Origin: Mycolicibacterium flavescens | Lineage (GTDB): Bacteria > Actinomycetota > Actinomycetes > Mycobacteriales > Mycobacteriaceae | Direction of reading: 5' to 3' | Assembly: GCF_001722335.1 (NCBI RefSeq) | Contig: NZ_MIHA01000012.1 | Span: 132,076 to 196,075, forward strand | Length of the DNA stretch: 64,000 nucleotides | Part shown: positions 1 through 15,238 of the stretch, piece after piece | Position numbering within the stretch: position 1 is the first letter of the stretch | Layout of the letters: the number at the start of each line of letters is the position of its first letter | Translations under genes and position numbers: made by a program | Notes under the pieces: model-generated | What the model was told of the DNA's origin: nothing | Seen by the model: the letters and a program-made list of their open reading frames with translations, nothing else | The model's database searches: none

Positions 1-11
1 GGAGGCGTCAT

Positions 12-758
12 ATGAGTGCCCGGTCGAAGGCGAAAAACCTGCCGGCGGTCAACGGACCGACCGAAGATCCGAGCGCGGCCGCCAAGGTCCTGTCCCACAT
101 CCTCGAGCGGGGCACCCGGGTGCAGGGGCCCGCGGTACGCGCCTATGTCGACCGCCTGCGCAAGCAGAATCCCGACGCGTCACCGGCTGAGATCGTCAAG
201 AAACTCGAGAAGTACTACCTGGCCGCGGTGATGGCCAGCGGTGCGGCGGTCGGTTCGGCCGCAGCGTTCCCGGGGATCGGCACGCTGGCGGCGATGTCGG
301 CCGTCGCCGGGGAGACCGTGGTGTTCCTGGAGGCGACGGCCGTGTACGCGCTGGCCGTCGCGGAGGTGCACGCGATTCCCGCCGAGCACCGGGAACGCCG
401 GCGCGCGCTGGTGCTGGCGGTGCTGGTCGGCGAGGACAGCAAGCGTGCGATCGCCGACCTGCTCGGGCCGGGCCGCACCAAGGGCGGCTGGGTCGCCGAC
501 GGCGCGGCGACGCTGCCACTGCCTGCGGTCTCACAACTGAATTCCCGGCTGCTGAAGTACTTCGTCAAGCGCTACACGCTCAAGCGCGGGGCGATCGCGT
601 TCGGCAAGCTGCTGCCGGTCGGCATCGGAGCCGTCGTCGGCGGCGTGGGAAATCGCCTGATGGGCAAGCGCATCGTGGCCAATGCGCGCGGCGCGTTCGG
701 TGACCCGCCGCCGCGGTGGCCGACGACCCTGCACGTGTTGCCGGCGCCGCAGCACTGA
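12..758 (+). CDS. Conserved membrane-associated protein, Rv1249c-like
   Basis: A 248-residue protein starting at ATG 12, with a GGAGG ribosome binding site at 1-5. Residues of about 70-118 form a long Ala/Gly/Val-rich hydrophobic stretch and a second lies near 195-215, so it is probably membrane-associated. The C-terminus is basic and Pro-rich. It lies just upstream of kgd on the same strand, whereas in M. tuberculosis the neighbour Rv1249c has the same position. No catalytic motif is seen and the function is unknown. Identification rests on position and overall character, not on a diagnostic motif. Confidence 0.75.
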   Translation: MSARSKAKNLPAVNGPTEDPSAAAKVLSHILERGTRVQGPAVRAYVDRLRKQNPDASPAEIVKKLEKYYLAAVMASGAAVGSAAAFPGIGTLAAMSAVAGETVVFLEATAVYALAVAEVHAIPAEHRERRRALVLAVLVGEDSKRAIADLLGPGRTKGGWVADGAATLPLPAVSQLNSRLLKYFVKRYTLKRGAIAFGKLLPVGIGAVVGGVGNRLMGKRIVANARGAFGDPPPRWPTTLHVLPAPQH

Positions 759-830
759 TGGTGTGGTGTGCGGCGGTGCGAGGACAGCGACCACAACGCC
801 GTTGTCGTGGTCTGGCCGTGCCTTCGGCGT

Positions 831-836
831 TAGCCT
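831..836 (+). promoter_or_regulatory. Probable kgd -10 element
   Basis: TAGCCT fits the mycobacterial TANNNT -10 consensus and predicts a start near 844, giving an untranslated leader of about 87 nt before GTG 931. No convincing -35 is seen. This is a prediction only. Confidence 0.35.
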
Positions 837-930
837 TTAGGCGGCGGAAATGCGGGTAACCGCGAGTTAACCCCGGCGAGTGCGGCGAACGCGCTCGCGT
901 GAAACGAAGGAATCGAGGCGAGTAGCTACC

Positions 931-4731
<3,801 letters not shown>

Positions 4732-4803
4732 GGTACGAAGGCGGACGCCGAGGAGACGACAACCGGCGCGAGGCGTTCGCCTGAAGTCCGCCGCTCACTC
4801 GAA

Positions 4804-4852
4804 ACCGACGTAATGGTCGATCAAGGGCCTCGTAATCGACCATTACGTCGGT
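4804..4852. terminator. Perfect 18-bp inverted repeat after kgd
   Basis: Arms 4804-4821 and 4835-4852 are exact reverse complements (ACCGACGTAATGGTCGAT) with a 13-nt loop; the match continues outward with one mismatch. It lies 73 nt after the kgd stop and 84 nt before the next start. There is no T-tract, as is usual for mycobacterial hairpin terminators, so a terminator or mRNA-stabilising hairpin is the simplest reading. A palindromic protein site is the alternative. Confidence 0.55.
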
Positions 4853-4936
4853 CTCAGCGATCGGGCGACGAACCCGTTAGTGGGCGGACCGCCGGTACCG
4901 GCTAACCTCGTCACCACAACGAGCGAGGGAGTGACT

Positions 4937-5767
4937 ATGGAGGGCTTCGCCGGGAAGGTCGCGGTCGTGACGGGCGCCGGGTCGGGCATCGGACAGGCGC
5001 TGGCGATCGAGCTGGCCAGGTCGGGCGCCAGCGTGGCGATCAGCGACGTCGACACCGAGGGCCTGGCCGCGACCGAGGAGCGCATCAAGGCGATCGGCGC
5101 CGCGGTCAAGGTGGACCGCCTCGACGTGACCGAGCGCGAGGCGTTCGAGCTGTACGCCGACGCCGTCGTCGAGCACTTCGGCAAGGTCAACCAGATCTAC
5201 AACAACGCAGGCATCGCGTACGTCGGCGACGTCCTGGTCACGCCGTACAAGGACATCGAACGGGTGATGGACGTCGACTTCTGGGGCGTCGTCAACGGCA
5301 CGAAAGCGTTCCTGCCGCACCTGATCGCCTCCGGCGACGGGCACGTCGTCAACGTCTCCAGCCTGTTCGGCATCTTCTCGGTGCCGGGTCAGGCGGCGTA
5401 CAACTCGGCGAAGTTCGCGGTACGCGGGTTCACCGAGGCGCTGCGGCAGGAGATGCAGGCCGCCGGTCATCCGGTCAAGGTCACGACGATCCACCCCGGC
5501 GGCATCAAGACCGCGATCATGCGCAATTCGACCGCCGCCGAGGGCGTCGACCGCGAGGGCCTGACCAAGACGTTCGACACCAAGCTGACCCGCACCACCC
5601 CCGAGCAGGCCGCCAAGATCATCCTCGACGGCGTCCGCAAGAACCGGGCGCGGGTGCTGGTCGGCGCCGACGCGAAGGTGCTCGACGTGATCGTGCGGCT
5701 CACCGGTTCGGGCTACCAGAAGCTGTTCCTGACCGCGGTCAAGCGGCTGGTCCCGAACGCGCACTAG
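4937..5767 (+). CDS. Short-chain dehydrogenase/reductase, Rv1245c-like
   Basis: A 276-residue classical SDR. The NAD(P)-binding motif TGAGSGIG is at about residues 12-19, NNAG is near 93, and the catalytic YNSAK motif follows a conserved Ser (VSSLFG). The C-terminus has the extended GADAKVLDVIVRL tail seen in this mycobacterial subgroup. ATG 4937 follows GAGGGAG. The substrate is not evident; the length matches M. tuberculosis Rv1245c exactly. Its stop codon overlaps that of the convergent lpqZ gene. Confidence 0.9.
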   Translation: MEGFAGKVAVVTGAGSGIGQALAIELARSGASVAISDVDTEGLAATEERIKAIGAAVKVDRLDVTEREAFELYADAVVEHFGKVNQIYNNAGIAYVGDVLVTPYKDIERVMDVDFWGVVNGTKAFLPHLIASGDGHVVNVSSLFGIFSVPGQAAYNSAKFAVRGFTEALRQEMQAAGHPVKVTTIHPGGIKTAIMRNSTAAEGVDREGLTKTFDTKLTRTTPEQAAKIILDGVRKNRARVLVGADAKVLDVIVRLTGSGYQKLFLTAVKRLVPNAH

Positions 5768-6603
5768 TCGCCGAGGGGGTGCTCGGCCAGGAACGCGTCG
5801 GCGACGTGTCCCGGGTCGGCGCCGTCGGCGACCTCGGCTCGCATCTCGGCGAACGCCGCGGTATCGAGCACCCCGGCGACCTCGTTGAGCGCGAGCACCT
5901 GCGACTCGCTCAGTTCGTTGCGCCGGTACAGCGGGACCAGGTTCTCGGCGCGGATCAGCGAGGTGCGGTCCGAGAGCGTCAGCAGCTCGGACGGGATGCC
6001 CGGCGCCGCGGTCGTCGTCCACGCCGCCTTCGCCCGCCCGGTCCGCACCGCGTCGAATGCCTTTGCCGCATCCGGTGATTCGATGATCTTCGGGGTGCAG
6101 GTGCCGATCGTCTCGGGCCGCGGCGCGTCGGCGGCGGCCGCCACCGTCAGCGTCTCGCAGTTGCGCACGGCCGCGGTGACGTCGCGTCCGTCCCACGCCT
6201 CGGCGGTGGCCTCGGTGACCGCGAGCGCGGGTTTGTCCTCGGCCGACGTCGTGTAGTCGCCGGCGGCCACGCCCTCCGGCAGAGCCGACATCATCTCGCG
6301 GTACACCTGCGCGGCCGCGCGCGCGGTGGCGTCGGGATCGAACCGGCGCAGCAGGCGCCCGGTGAATCCGGGGACGACGCGAAGCTCGCCGGAGTCCAGT
6401 CCGAGCAGCGGGTCCTCGCGGTTTTCGACATGGGCGGCGCTGCCGTAGGACCGCAGCGCGGCGGCATACAGGTGCGCGAGCAGCGAGTCCTCGGGATGCG
6501 GCGTCGAACCGACCGGGATCGACGGCGGGGGCGCTGACCCGCCGCACGCCGCGGTGCCCGCCACGATCAGCGCGACGAGCGCCAGCGCCAGCGGCCGGCT
6601 CAC
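5764..6603 (-). CDS. lpqZ: Substrate-binding lipoprotein, glycine-betaine/OpuBC type
   Basis: A 279-residue lipoprotein starting at GTG 6603. The signal peptide VSRPLALALVALIVAGTAAC ends in a lipobox Cys, followed by a Gly/Ser/Pro linker and a periplasmic-binding-like domain of the quaternary amine (OpuBC) family. No permease or ATPase is adjacent, so if it serves an importer the partners are elsewhere. The gene begins 7 nt after the malic enzyme stop, so the two are probably cotranscribed. The stop overlaps that of the convergent SDR. The assignment follows the family look and the position of M. tuberculosis Rv1244. Confidence 0.85.
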   Translation of the reverse strand: MSRPLALALVALIVAGTAACGGSAPPPSIPVGSTPHPEDSLLAHLYAAALRSYGSAAHVENREDPLLGLDSGELRVVPGFTGRLLRRFDPDATARAAAQVYREMMSALPEGVAAGDYTTSAEDKPALAVTEATAEAWDGRDVTAAVRNCETLTVAAAADAPRPETIGTCTPKIIESPDAAKAFDAVRTGRAKAAWTTTAAPGIPSELLTLSDRTSLIRAENLVPLYRRNELSESQVLALNEVAGVLDTAAFAEMRAEVADGADPGHVADAFLAEHPLGD

Positions 6604-6610
6604 CGGCGAC

Positions 6611-7795
6611 CTAGTCGTCGGACGCCGCGGCGACCGCCTGCGCCACCGCGGGCGACACGCGCGGGTCGAGCACGCTCGGCACGATGCAGTCGGCGGCCAG
6701 GTCGTCACCGACGACCGAGAAGATCGCCTCGGCGGCAGCGACTTTCATCCGCTCGGTGATCCGGCGGGCGCCGGCGTCGAGCGCCCCGCGGAACACGCCG
6801 GGGAAGGCCAGCACGTTGTTGATCTGGTTCGGGAAGTCGCTGCGGCCGGTGGCGACGACGGCGGCGTACTTGCTCGCCTCGTCGGGGTGGATCTCCGGGT
6901 CCGGGTTCGACAGCGCGAACACGATCGCGTTCGGCGCCATCGACTCGATCAGCTCACCGGGCACCACCCCGCCGGACAGTCCGAGGAACACGTCGGCGCC
7001 GGCGAGCGCCTCGGCCATCCCACCCGTGAGCCCGCGCGGATTGCTGATACCGGCCATCTCGGCCTTGTGCTCGTTGAGGCCGTCGCGGTCCTTGTGCAGG
7101 ATGCCCTGCCGGTCCAGCAGCGTGATGTCGCCGACCCCGGCGGCGATCAGGATCTTCGCGCACGCCACCCCGGCCGCGCCGGCGCCGGAGACCACGACCC
7201 GCAGCGACGCCATGTCGCGGCCGACGACCTTGGCCGCCCCGAGCAGAGCCGCCAGCACGACGATCGCGGTGCCGTGCTGGTCGTCGTGCATGACCGGGCA
7301 GTCCAGCGCCTCGACCAGGCGACGCTCGATCTCGAAGCAGCGCGGCGCGGAGATGTCCTCGAGGTTGACCGCCCCGAACGTCGGCCGCAGCCGGATCAGG
7401 GTCTCGACGATCTCGTCGGGATCCTTGGTGTCGAGCACGATCGGGATCGAGTCGAGGTCGGCGAACGCCTTGAACAGCGCGCTCTTGCCCTCCATCACCG
7501 GCAGCGACGCGGCGGCGCCGATGTCCCCGAGGCCGAGCACCGCGCTGCCGTCGCTGACGACGGCCACCAGCCGGTTGGCCCAGGTGTAGCGGGCGGCCAG
7601 GGTGTGGTCGGCCGCGATGGCGCGGCTGACCTGGGCCACCCCCGGCGTGTAGGCGATCGACAGCGCCTGTTCGGTGTCAAGCGGCGACTTGAGCGCCATC
7701 GAGAGCTTGCCGCCCGCGTGGGCCGCGAAAATCTCCTCGTCGCTGACGACGATCTGGGATCTGGTCACCTTAGGGTCTCTCAACGCTTGCGACAC
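6611..7795 (-). CDS. Malic enzyme, short bacterial form
   Basis: A 394-residue malate oxidoreductase (decarboxylating) converting malate to pyruvate and CO2 with NAD(P). Visible motifs are SIAYTPGVAQVSRAI in the N-terminal malic domain, the metal/substrate segment DCPVMHDDQHGTAIVV, and the Rossmann GAGAAGVACA. It is of the roughly 390-residue type found in Corynebacterium and Streptomyces, not the 548-residue M. tuberculosis Mez. GTG 7795 lies 7 nt after a TAACCT -10, suggesting a leaderless mRNA; GTG 7768 is the alternative start. Neighbouring mdh uses the same substrate, so malate can flow to oxaloacetate or pyruvate from one locus. Confidence 0.93.
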   Translation of the reverse strand: MSQALRDPKVTRSQIVVSDEEIFAAHAGGKLSMALKSPLDTEQALSIAYTPGVAQVSRAIAADHTLAARYTWANRLVAVVSDGSAVLGLGDIGAAASLPVMEGKSALFKAFADLDSIPIVLDTKDPDEIVETLIRLRPTFGAVNLEDISAPRCFEIERRLVEALDCPVMHDDQHGTAIVVLAALLGAAKVVGRDMASLRVVVSGAGAAGVACAKILIAAGVGDITLLDRQGILHKDRDGLNEHKAEMAGISNPRGLTGGMAEALAGADVFLGLSGGVVPGELIESMAPNAIVFALSNPDPEIHPDEASKYAAVVATGRSDFPNQINNVLAFPGVFRGALDAGARRITERMKVAAAEAIFSVVGDDLAADCIVPSVLDPRVSPAVAQAVAAASDD

Positions 7796-7802
7796 GGCGC
7801 CC

Positions 7803-7808
7803 AGGTTA
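7803..7808 (-). promoter_or_regulatory. -10 element for leaderless malic enzyme
   Basis: Minus-strand TAACCT lies 7 nt before GTG 7795, the geometry expected when transcription begins at the start codon. No Shine-Dalgarno sequence precedes this GTG. Confidence 0.45.
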
Positions 7809-7850
7809 ACGACGAACTGGTAGGTAACCTAATCGCCTCCGGCAGGAATT

Positions 7851-8840
7851 TCAGATCAAACCGAGGTCGGTGACCGCCGTCCGCTCGTCGGCGAGTTCGG
7901 CGGTCGACTTGTCGATGCGGCCGCGGGAGAAGTCGTCGATTTCCAGCCCCTGCACGATCGACCAGTTGCCGTCTTTGGTGGTCACCGGGAACGACGAGAT
8001 CAGGCCTTCGGGCACACCGTAGGAGCCGTCGGAGACCACCGCCATCGACACCCAGTTGTCGGCCGGGGTGCCCAGCAGCCAGTCGCGGGCGGCGTCGACG
8101 GTGGCCGACGCGGCCGAGGCCGCCGACGACGCACCGCGGGCGTCGATGATCGCGGCGCCGCGCTTGGCGACCGTCGGGATGAAGTCGTTCTCGATCCAGG
8201 CCTGGTCGTTGACCACCTCGGCGGCGTTCTTGCCGCCGACCTCGGCGTGGAAGATGTCGGGGTACTGGGTGGCCGAGTGGTTGCCCCAGATCGTCATCTT
8301 CTTGATGTCGGTGACCTTGGCGCCGGTCTTGCGGGCCAGCTGGCTGATCGCCCGGTTGTGGTCCAGGCGGGTCAGCGCCGAGAACCGCTCCTTCGGGATG
8401 TCGGGGGCGTTGGTCATCGCGATCAGCGCATTGGTGTTGGCCGGGTTACCGGTCACCCCGATGCGCACGTCATCGGCGGCCACCTCGTTGAGCGCCTTGC
8501 CCTGGGCGGTGAAGATCGCGCCGTTGGCCTCGAGCAGGTCGCTGCGCTCCATGCCCGGGCCGCGCGGCCGGGCGCCGACCAGCAGCGCGAGGTTCACGCC
8601 GTTGAAGATCTTGTTCGCGTCGGAGCCGATCTCGACACCGGACAGCAGCGGGAACGCGCAGTCGTCGAGCTCCATGACGACACCCTCGAGCGCCTTGAGC
8701 GCCGGCTCGATCTCGAGCAGCCGCAGCTCGATCGGCCGGTCCGGGCCCAGCAGCGAACCGCTGGCCAGGCGGAACAACAGGCTGTAGCCGATCTGACCGG
8801 CGGCACCGGTGACGGCGACCTTGAGGGGAGTTTTGCTCAC
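7851..8840 (-). CDS. mdh: Malate dehydrogenase
   Basis: A 329-residue NAD-dependent malate dehydrogenase oxidising malate to oxaloacetate in the TCA cycle. The N-terminal [19 protein letters not shown] binds [17 protein letters not shown] is the substrate loop, [14 protein letters not shown] carries the catalytic Asp, and [12 protein letters not shown] carries the catalytic His. GTG 8840 is preceded by AAGGAG with 7-nt spacing. The length equals the mycobacterial orthologues. The downstream malic enzyme is on the same strand but seems to have its own promoter. Confidence 0.97.
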   Translation of the reverse strand: MSKTPLKVAVTGAAGQIGYSLLFRLASGSLLGPDRPIELRLLEIEPALKALEGVVMELDDCAFPLLSGVEIGSDANKIFNGVNLALLVGARPRGPGMERSDLLEANGAIFTAQGKALNEVAADDVRIGVTGNPANTNALIAMTNAPDIPKERFSALTRLDHNRAISQLARKTGAKVTDIKKMTIWGNHSATQYPDIFHAEVGGKNAAEVVNDQAWIENDFIPTVAKRGAAIIDARGASSAASAASATVDAARDWLLGTPADNWVSMAVVSDGSYGVPEGLISSFPVTTKDGNWSIVQGLEIDDFSRGRIDKSTAELADERTAVTDLGLI

Positions 8841-8991
8841 GTCGATGCTCCTTGGACCGCATACTCATGCCCGCACCGCGGGCGCGTCTGGTTTCCGGGA
8901 CGAAACTAGCAGGCAGCCGACACGGGCAGCCGCGTAGCATCGACCAGGCCCCATAACCGGGGGCGACGTCGTCTCGGGGAGAGGGAAGTCG

Positions 8992-10059
8992 ATGCCGTCG
9001 TTTCGCCCGTCGACCAAGGCCGCGCCCGCCCCGGTCCGCGTGCCGGTGGCCCGCGCGACGGTCGACTGCGGCATCTACTGCGACGGCACCCGCCTGCCCG
9101 GCCACTACACCCACAACGCCGCCCAGGAGAAGGTGGGCGAGCTGCGTCAGCAGGGCCGCAACGCGTTCGTCTGGATCGGGCTCCACGAGCCCGACGAAGG
9201 CCAGATGCAAACCGTGGCAGACGTGTTCGGGCTGCACCCGCTCGCCGTCGAGGACGCTGTGCACGCACACCAGCGGCCGAAATTGGAACGCTACGACGAC
9301 ACCCTGTTCATGGTGCTCAAGACCGTCACCTACGTGGAGCACGAGTCGATCGCCTACGCCCGCGAGATCGTCGAGTCCGGCGAGGTCATGGTGTTCGTCG
9401 GCGCCGATTTCGTGGTGACCGTCCGGCACGGTGAGCACGGCGGCCTGGCCGGCGTCCGCAAGCATCTCGACGCCTCACCGCAACTGTTGGCGCTCGGCCC
9501 CTACGCGGTGATGCACGCGATCGCCGACCACGTCGTCGACGGCTACCTGGAAGTCACCGACTCGATCGAGACCGACATCGACGCGATGGAGGAGGACGTC
9601 TTCTCGCCGACCAAGCGGACCGACATCGAGTGCATCTATCTGCTCAAGCGCGAGGTCGTCGAACTGCGCCGCGCCGTCGGCCCGCTGGCAACCGACTTGC
9701 AGCGGCTGGGCTCCGAGCACGCCGACCTGGTCTCGGTGGAGATCCTCCAGTACATGGGTGACGTGCTCGACCACGCGATCAAGGCCTCCGATCGCATCGC
9801 CAGCTACGACGAGGTGCTCAGCTCGCTGGTGCAGGCGGCGGTCGGCAAGGTGGCCATGCAGCAGAACACCGACATGCGCAAGATCTCGGCCTATGTTGCG
9901 ATCGCCGCGGTGCCGACGGCGATCGCGGGGATCTACGGCATGAACTTCGCGCACATGCCCGAACTTTCGTGGACGTGGGGCTACCCCGCGGTGCTGATGC
10001 TGATGGTGGTCATCTGCGGGCTGCTGTTCCGCGCGTTCCGCCGCAACGACTGGCTGTAG
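8992..10059 (+). CDS. corA: CorA-type magnesium/cobalt channel
   Basis: A 355-residue CorA-family divalent cation channel of the inner membrane. It has a long cytoplasmic N-terminal domain, a coiled-coil-rich middle, and two C-terminal transmembrane helices with the signature YGMNFAHMPE between them at about 313-322. The C-terminus FRRNDWL is basic, as usual. ATG 8992 follows GGAGAGGGAAG. A TAGCAT -10 at 8935-8940 could drive it with a leader of about 44 nt. It faces the SUFU-like gene across a 19-bp convergent gap. Confidence 0.95.
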   Translation: MPSFRPSTKAAPAPVRVPVARATVDCGIYCDGTRLPGHYTHNAAQEKVGELRQQGRNAFVWIGLHEPDEGQMQTVADVFGLHPLAVEDAVHAHQRPKLERYDDTLFMVLKTVTYVEHESIAYAREIVESGEVMVFVGADFVVTVRHGEHGGLAGVRKHLDASPQLLALGPYAVMHAIADHVVDGYLEVTDSIETDIDAMEEDVFSPTKRTDIECIYLLKREVVELRRAVGPLATDLQRLGSEHADLVSVEILQYMGDVLDHAIKASDRIASYDEVLSSLVQAAVGKVAMQQNTDMRKISAYVAIAAVPTAIAGIYGMNFAHMPELSWTWGYPAVLMLMVVICGLLFRAFRRNDWL

Positions 10060-10078
10060 GCCGCTCCGGTTGCGCTGA

Positions 10079-10672
10079 TCAGCTCGGTCTGGCGGCGCGG
10101 CGGGCGGGGTCGAGCACGTCGACGCCGTCGTCCGACCACGCTTCGCGCATCGCGTCGGCGCCCTTGAGCCGCACCCACGCGGCCTCCGTCGGGGTGATCG
10201 GGGTCGCCGAGAGCACTTTCACGGGTTGCAGCGGATCCGTCAGCGCGACGTCGTCGATCTCGCTGGGGCTCAACAGGAATGCGGTGAACGGTGCGGCCTC
10301 CCACAGCGGCGACTCGAGGTCGATCAGGGCGTCGGGTTCCAGCACCAGCCCCTCGACGGCGGGCGCGGCGGCGACGATCGCGATCGACCGCGACAAGCCC
10401 TTCGGCGACGGGCCGCGCAACGCGACGCTGACCTCGGCCCGCGGGCCGTGCAGCGCGTCGGTCACCATCTCGGTCGGGTCGAACATCGGGTGCCGCGAAC
10501 ACCCCAGCGACACATAGTGCGCGAGGCCCGCGGGGTCGGGTCCAAAGCGCAGCACGTCGATGGTCTCGGTGCCCAGGAACGTGACGCTGGCCTTGTCGGG
10601 TTCGGCGGTCACCCCGGCGCGGGCGAAATGCTCGCGCACGTGGGCGCGGACCGCGGCCAGGACGTCGATCAC
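10079..10672 (-). CDS. Suppressor-of-fused-like (SUFU) domain protein
   Basis: A 197-residue soluble protein resembling the bacterial SUFU-domain family (segment HYVSLGCSRHPM near residues 50-60 and the C-terminal APFTAFLLSPSEID region). The role in bacteria is unknown. Its GTG start overlaps the sugC stop by 4 nt (GTGA), so it is the last gene of the lpqY-sugABC operon and its translation is likely coupled. M. tuberculosis has corA directly after sugC, so this gene is an addition there. The family call is by eye and moderate. Confidence 0.55.
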   Translation of the reverse strand: MIDVLAAVRAHVREHFARAGVTAEPDKASVTFLGTETIDVLRFGPDPAGLAHYVSLGCSRHPMFDPTEMVTDALHGPRAEVSVALRGPSPKGLSRSIAIVAAAPAVEGLVLEPDALIDLESPLWEAAPFTAFLLSPSEIDDVALTDPLQPVKVLSATPITPTEAAWVRLKGADAMREAWSDDGVDVLDPARRAARPS

Positions 10673-11859
10673 TCGGTGGAGGTGGACGGTTCGCCGTCGG
10701 GCAGCGTCAGGTTCTTGCCGGTCTCCGGATCGAACACCACCAACTTCGACGTGTCGAAGGCGAGTTGCACCGTGTCACCCTGGCGGGCCGCCGACTCGAC
10801 GGAAACCCTTGCCACGAACTCGTTCTCGCCGACACCCGACTCGGCGGCCAGCTCCTCGAGCTGAGCGGAGCGGGCGCCGGCGCCCTCGATCTTGAAGTGC
10901 AGATACTTGTCGGCGCCCAGCGACTCGATCAGATCCACCTTCACCTCGAACGTCAGCGCGCGGATCCGTGCGTACCCGTCGAGCACGGCGGCGTCCTCGA
11001 AGTGCTCGGGACGGATGCCGACGATCAGGTTCTTGGGCACATTCTGGCGCGAAAGCCGTTCGTGCAGTTCCGATGTCAGCGTCACTTCGCCGAACGGCAG
11101 GCGCAACCCGATGTCGGTGAGCGTGGCCGGGAAGAAGTTCATCGCCGGTGAGCCGATGAACCCGGCGACGAACAGGTTGGCCGGCCGGCTGTAGAGCTCG
11201 TCGGGGGTGCCGATCTGCTGCGCGATGCCGGCGAGCAGGACGACGACCCGGTCCCCCAGCGTCATCGCCTCGGTCTGGTCGTGGGTGACGTAGACCGTCG
11301 TGGTGCCCAACCGGTCCTGCAGACGCGCGATCTCCGAACGCATCTGCACGCGCAGCTTGGCGTCGAGGTTCGACAGCGGTTCGTCCATCAGGAACGCCTT
11401 GGGATTACGCACGATCGCGCGGCCCATCGCCACCCGCTGCCGCTGCCCGCCCGACAGTTGCGCCGGCCTGCGGTCCAGCAACTCGGACAGGTCGAGGATC
11501 TTGGCGGCCTCCTCGACCTTGCTGGCGATCTCGTCCTTGCGCATCTTGGCCAGCGTCAGCGGGAACGCGATGTTCTGCCGCACGGTCATATGCGGGTACA
11601 GCGCGTAGGACTGGAAGACCATTGCGATGTCGCGGTCCTTGGGCGCCTTCTCGTTGACCCGCTCACCGCCGATGCGCAGCTCACCCGAGGTGATGTCCTC
11701 GAGACCGGCAATCATGTTGAGCGTGGTCGATTTTCCGCATCCGGACGGGCCGACGAGGATGATGAACTCGCCGTCGGCGATCGTCATCGACAGTTCGTGC
11801 ACGGCCGTCGCGCCATTGGGGTAACTCTTGGTCACCCGGTCCAACACAATTTCGGCCAT
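10669..11859 (-). CDS. sugC: Trehalose importer ATPase SugC
   Basis: A 396-residue MalK-type ATP-binding protein energising LpqY-SugABC. Walker A GPSGCGKST is at residues 37-45, Q-loop near 83, signature LSGGQ at 135-139, and Walker B FLMDEP near 156-161. A C-terminal OB/TOBE regulatory domain covers about 235-396. In mycobacteria the importer recycles trehalose released during mycolic acid transfer. It starts 4 nt after the sugB stop and overlaps the following SUFU-like gene. Confidence 0.95.
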   Translation of the reverse strand: MAEIVLDRVTKSYPNGATAVHELSMTIADGEFIILVGPSGCGKSTTLNMIAGLEDITSGELRIGGERVNEKAPKDRDIAMVFQSYALYPHMTVRQNIAFPLTLAKMRKDEIASKVEEAAKILDLSELLDRRPAQLSGGQRQRVAMGRAIVRNPKAFLMDEPLSNLDAKLRVQMRSEIARLQDRLGTTTVYVTHDQTEAMTLGDRVVVLLAGIAQQIGTPDELYSRPANLFVAGFIGSPAMNFFPATLTDIGLRLPFGEVTLTSELHERLSRQNVPKNLIVGIRPEHFEDAAVLDGYARIRALTFEVKVDLIESLGADKYLHFKIEGAGARSAQLEELAAESGVGENEFVARVSVESAARQGDTVQLAFDTSKLVVFDPETGKNLTLPDGEPSTSTE

Positions 11860-11863
11860 GGAT

Positions 11864-12699
11864 CTACCCCTTCACCGCGCCGGATGTCAGGCCGGCGACG
11901 ATCCGTCGTTGGAAAATGAGGACAAAGATGATGATCGGGATCGTGATGACCATCGCGCCGGCGGCGATCGATCCGGTCGGCTCCTCGAACTGAGAGCTCC
12001 CGGTGAAGTTCGCGATCGCCACCGGGGCGGTGATCGCGCGTTCGGTCGCGGTCAGCGACAGCGCGAGCAGCAGGTCGTTCCAGGCGAAGATGAACACCAG
12101 GATCGCGGCGGTGACGATGCCCGGCGCTGCCAGCGGCGCGATCACCCGGCGGAACGCCTGCGCCGGTGTGGCGCCGTCCATCTTCGCGGCTTTCTCCAGA
12201 TCCCACGGGATCTCGCGGAAGAACGCCGAGAGCGTGTAGATCGCCAGCGGCAGCGCGAACGTGATGTAGGGGATGATCAGGCCGGCCCAGGTGTCGAACA
12301 GCCCCAGCGCGCGTTCGATGTTGAAGATCGGGGTGACCAGCGAGATGTGCGGGAACATCGCGATCAGCAGCGCGACGCCGATCAGCAGCTGCTTACCCGG
12401 GAAGTCCAGGCGGGCCACCGCGTAGGCCGCCATACCGCCGATCACCACCGCGATGACCGTCGTGATCAGCCCGACGCCGATCGAGTTGATCAACGCCGAG
12501 GAGAAGAAGTTGCCCTGGAAGATCGCCTTGTAGTTGTCGAAGGTGATCTCGGCCGGAATCAGCTTGCCGTCCTTGACACTTGACGTCGGTTTCAGCGACA
12601 GCGACAGAATCCACAGCACCGGGAACAGGGCGTAGACGATCACCAGGATGTTGATGACCGTCCAGCCCGCCGCGCGCGACGCGCCCGCCCGCTCGGCCA

Positions 12700-12700
<1 letters not shown>
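11864..12700 (-). CDS. sugB: Trehalose importer permease SugB
   Basis: A 278-residue MalG-type permease with six predicted membrane helices. The cytoplasmic EAA loop that docks to the ATPase is visible as [29 protein letters not shown] 12700 overlaps the sugA stop as TGATG, and a strong AGGAGGG precedes it. It pairs with SugA to form the membrane channel. Confidence 0.94.
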
Positions 12701-15189
<2,489 letters not shown>

Positions 15190-15238
15190 GTGCACAAACT
15201 GCCCAGAATCGCGGCCGGTGCGCCTCTGACTCGGCGGC

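Noticed and set aside
789..812. Hairpin terminator after the first gene
   Set aside because: Arms GACCACAAC and GTTGTCGTGGTC pair only with a 3-nt bulge and a 3-nt loop; too weak to annotate.
880..930. A 17-codon longer N-terminus for Kgd from GTG 880
   Set aside because: The extension is basic and unlike orthologues, which begin at the [11 protein letters not shown] segment; a GAGG precedes GTG 931.
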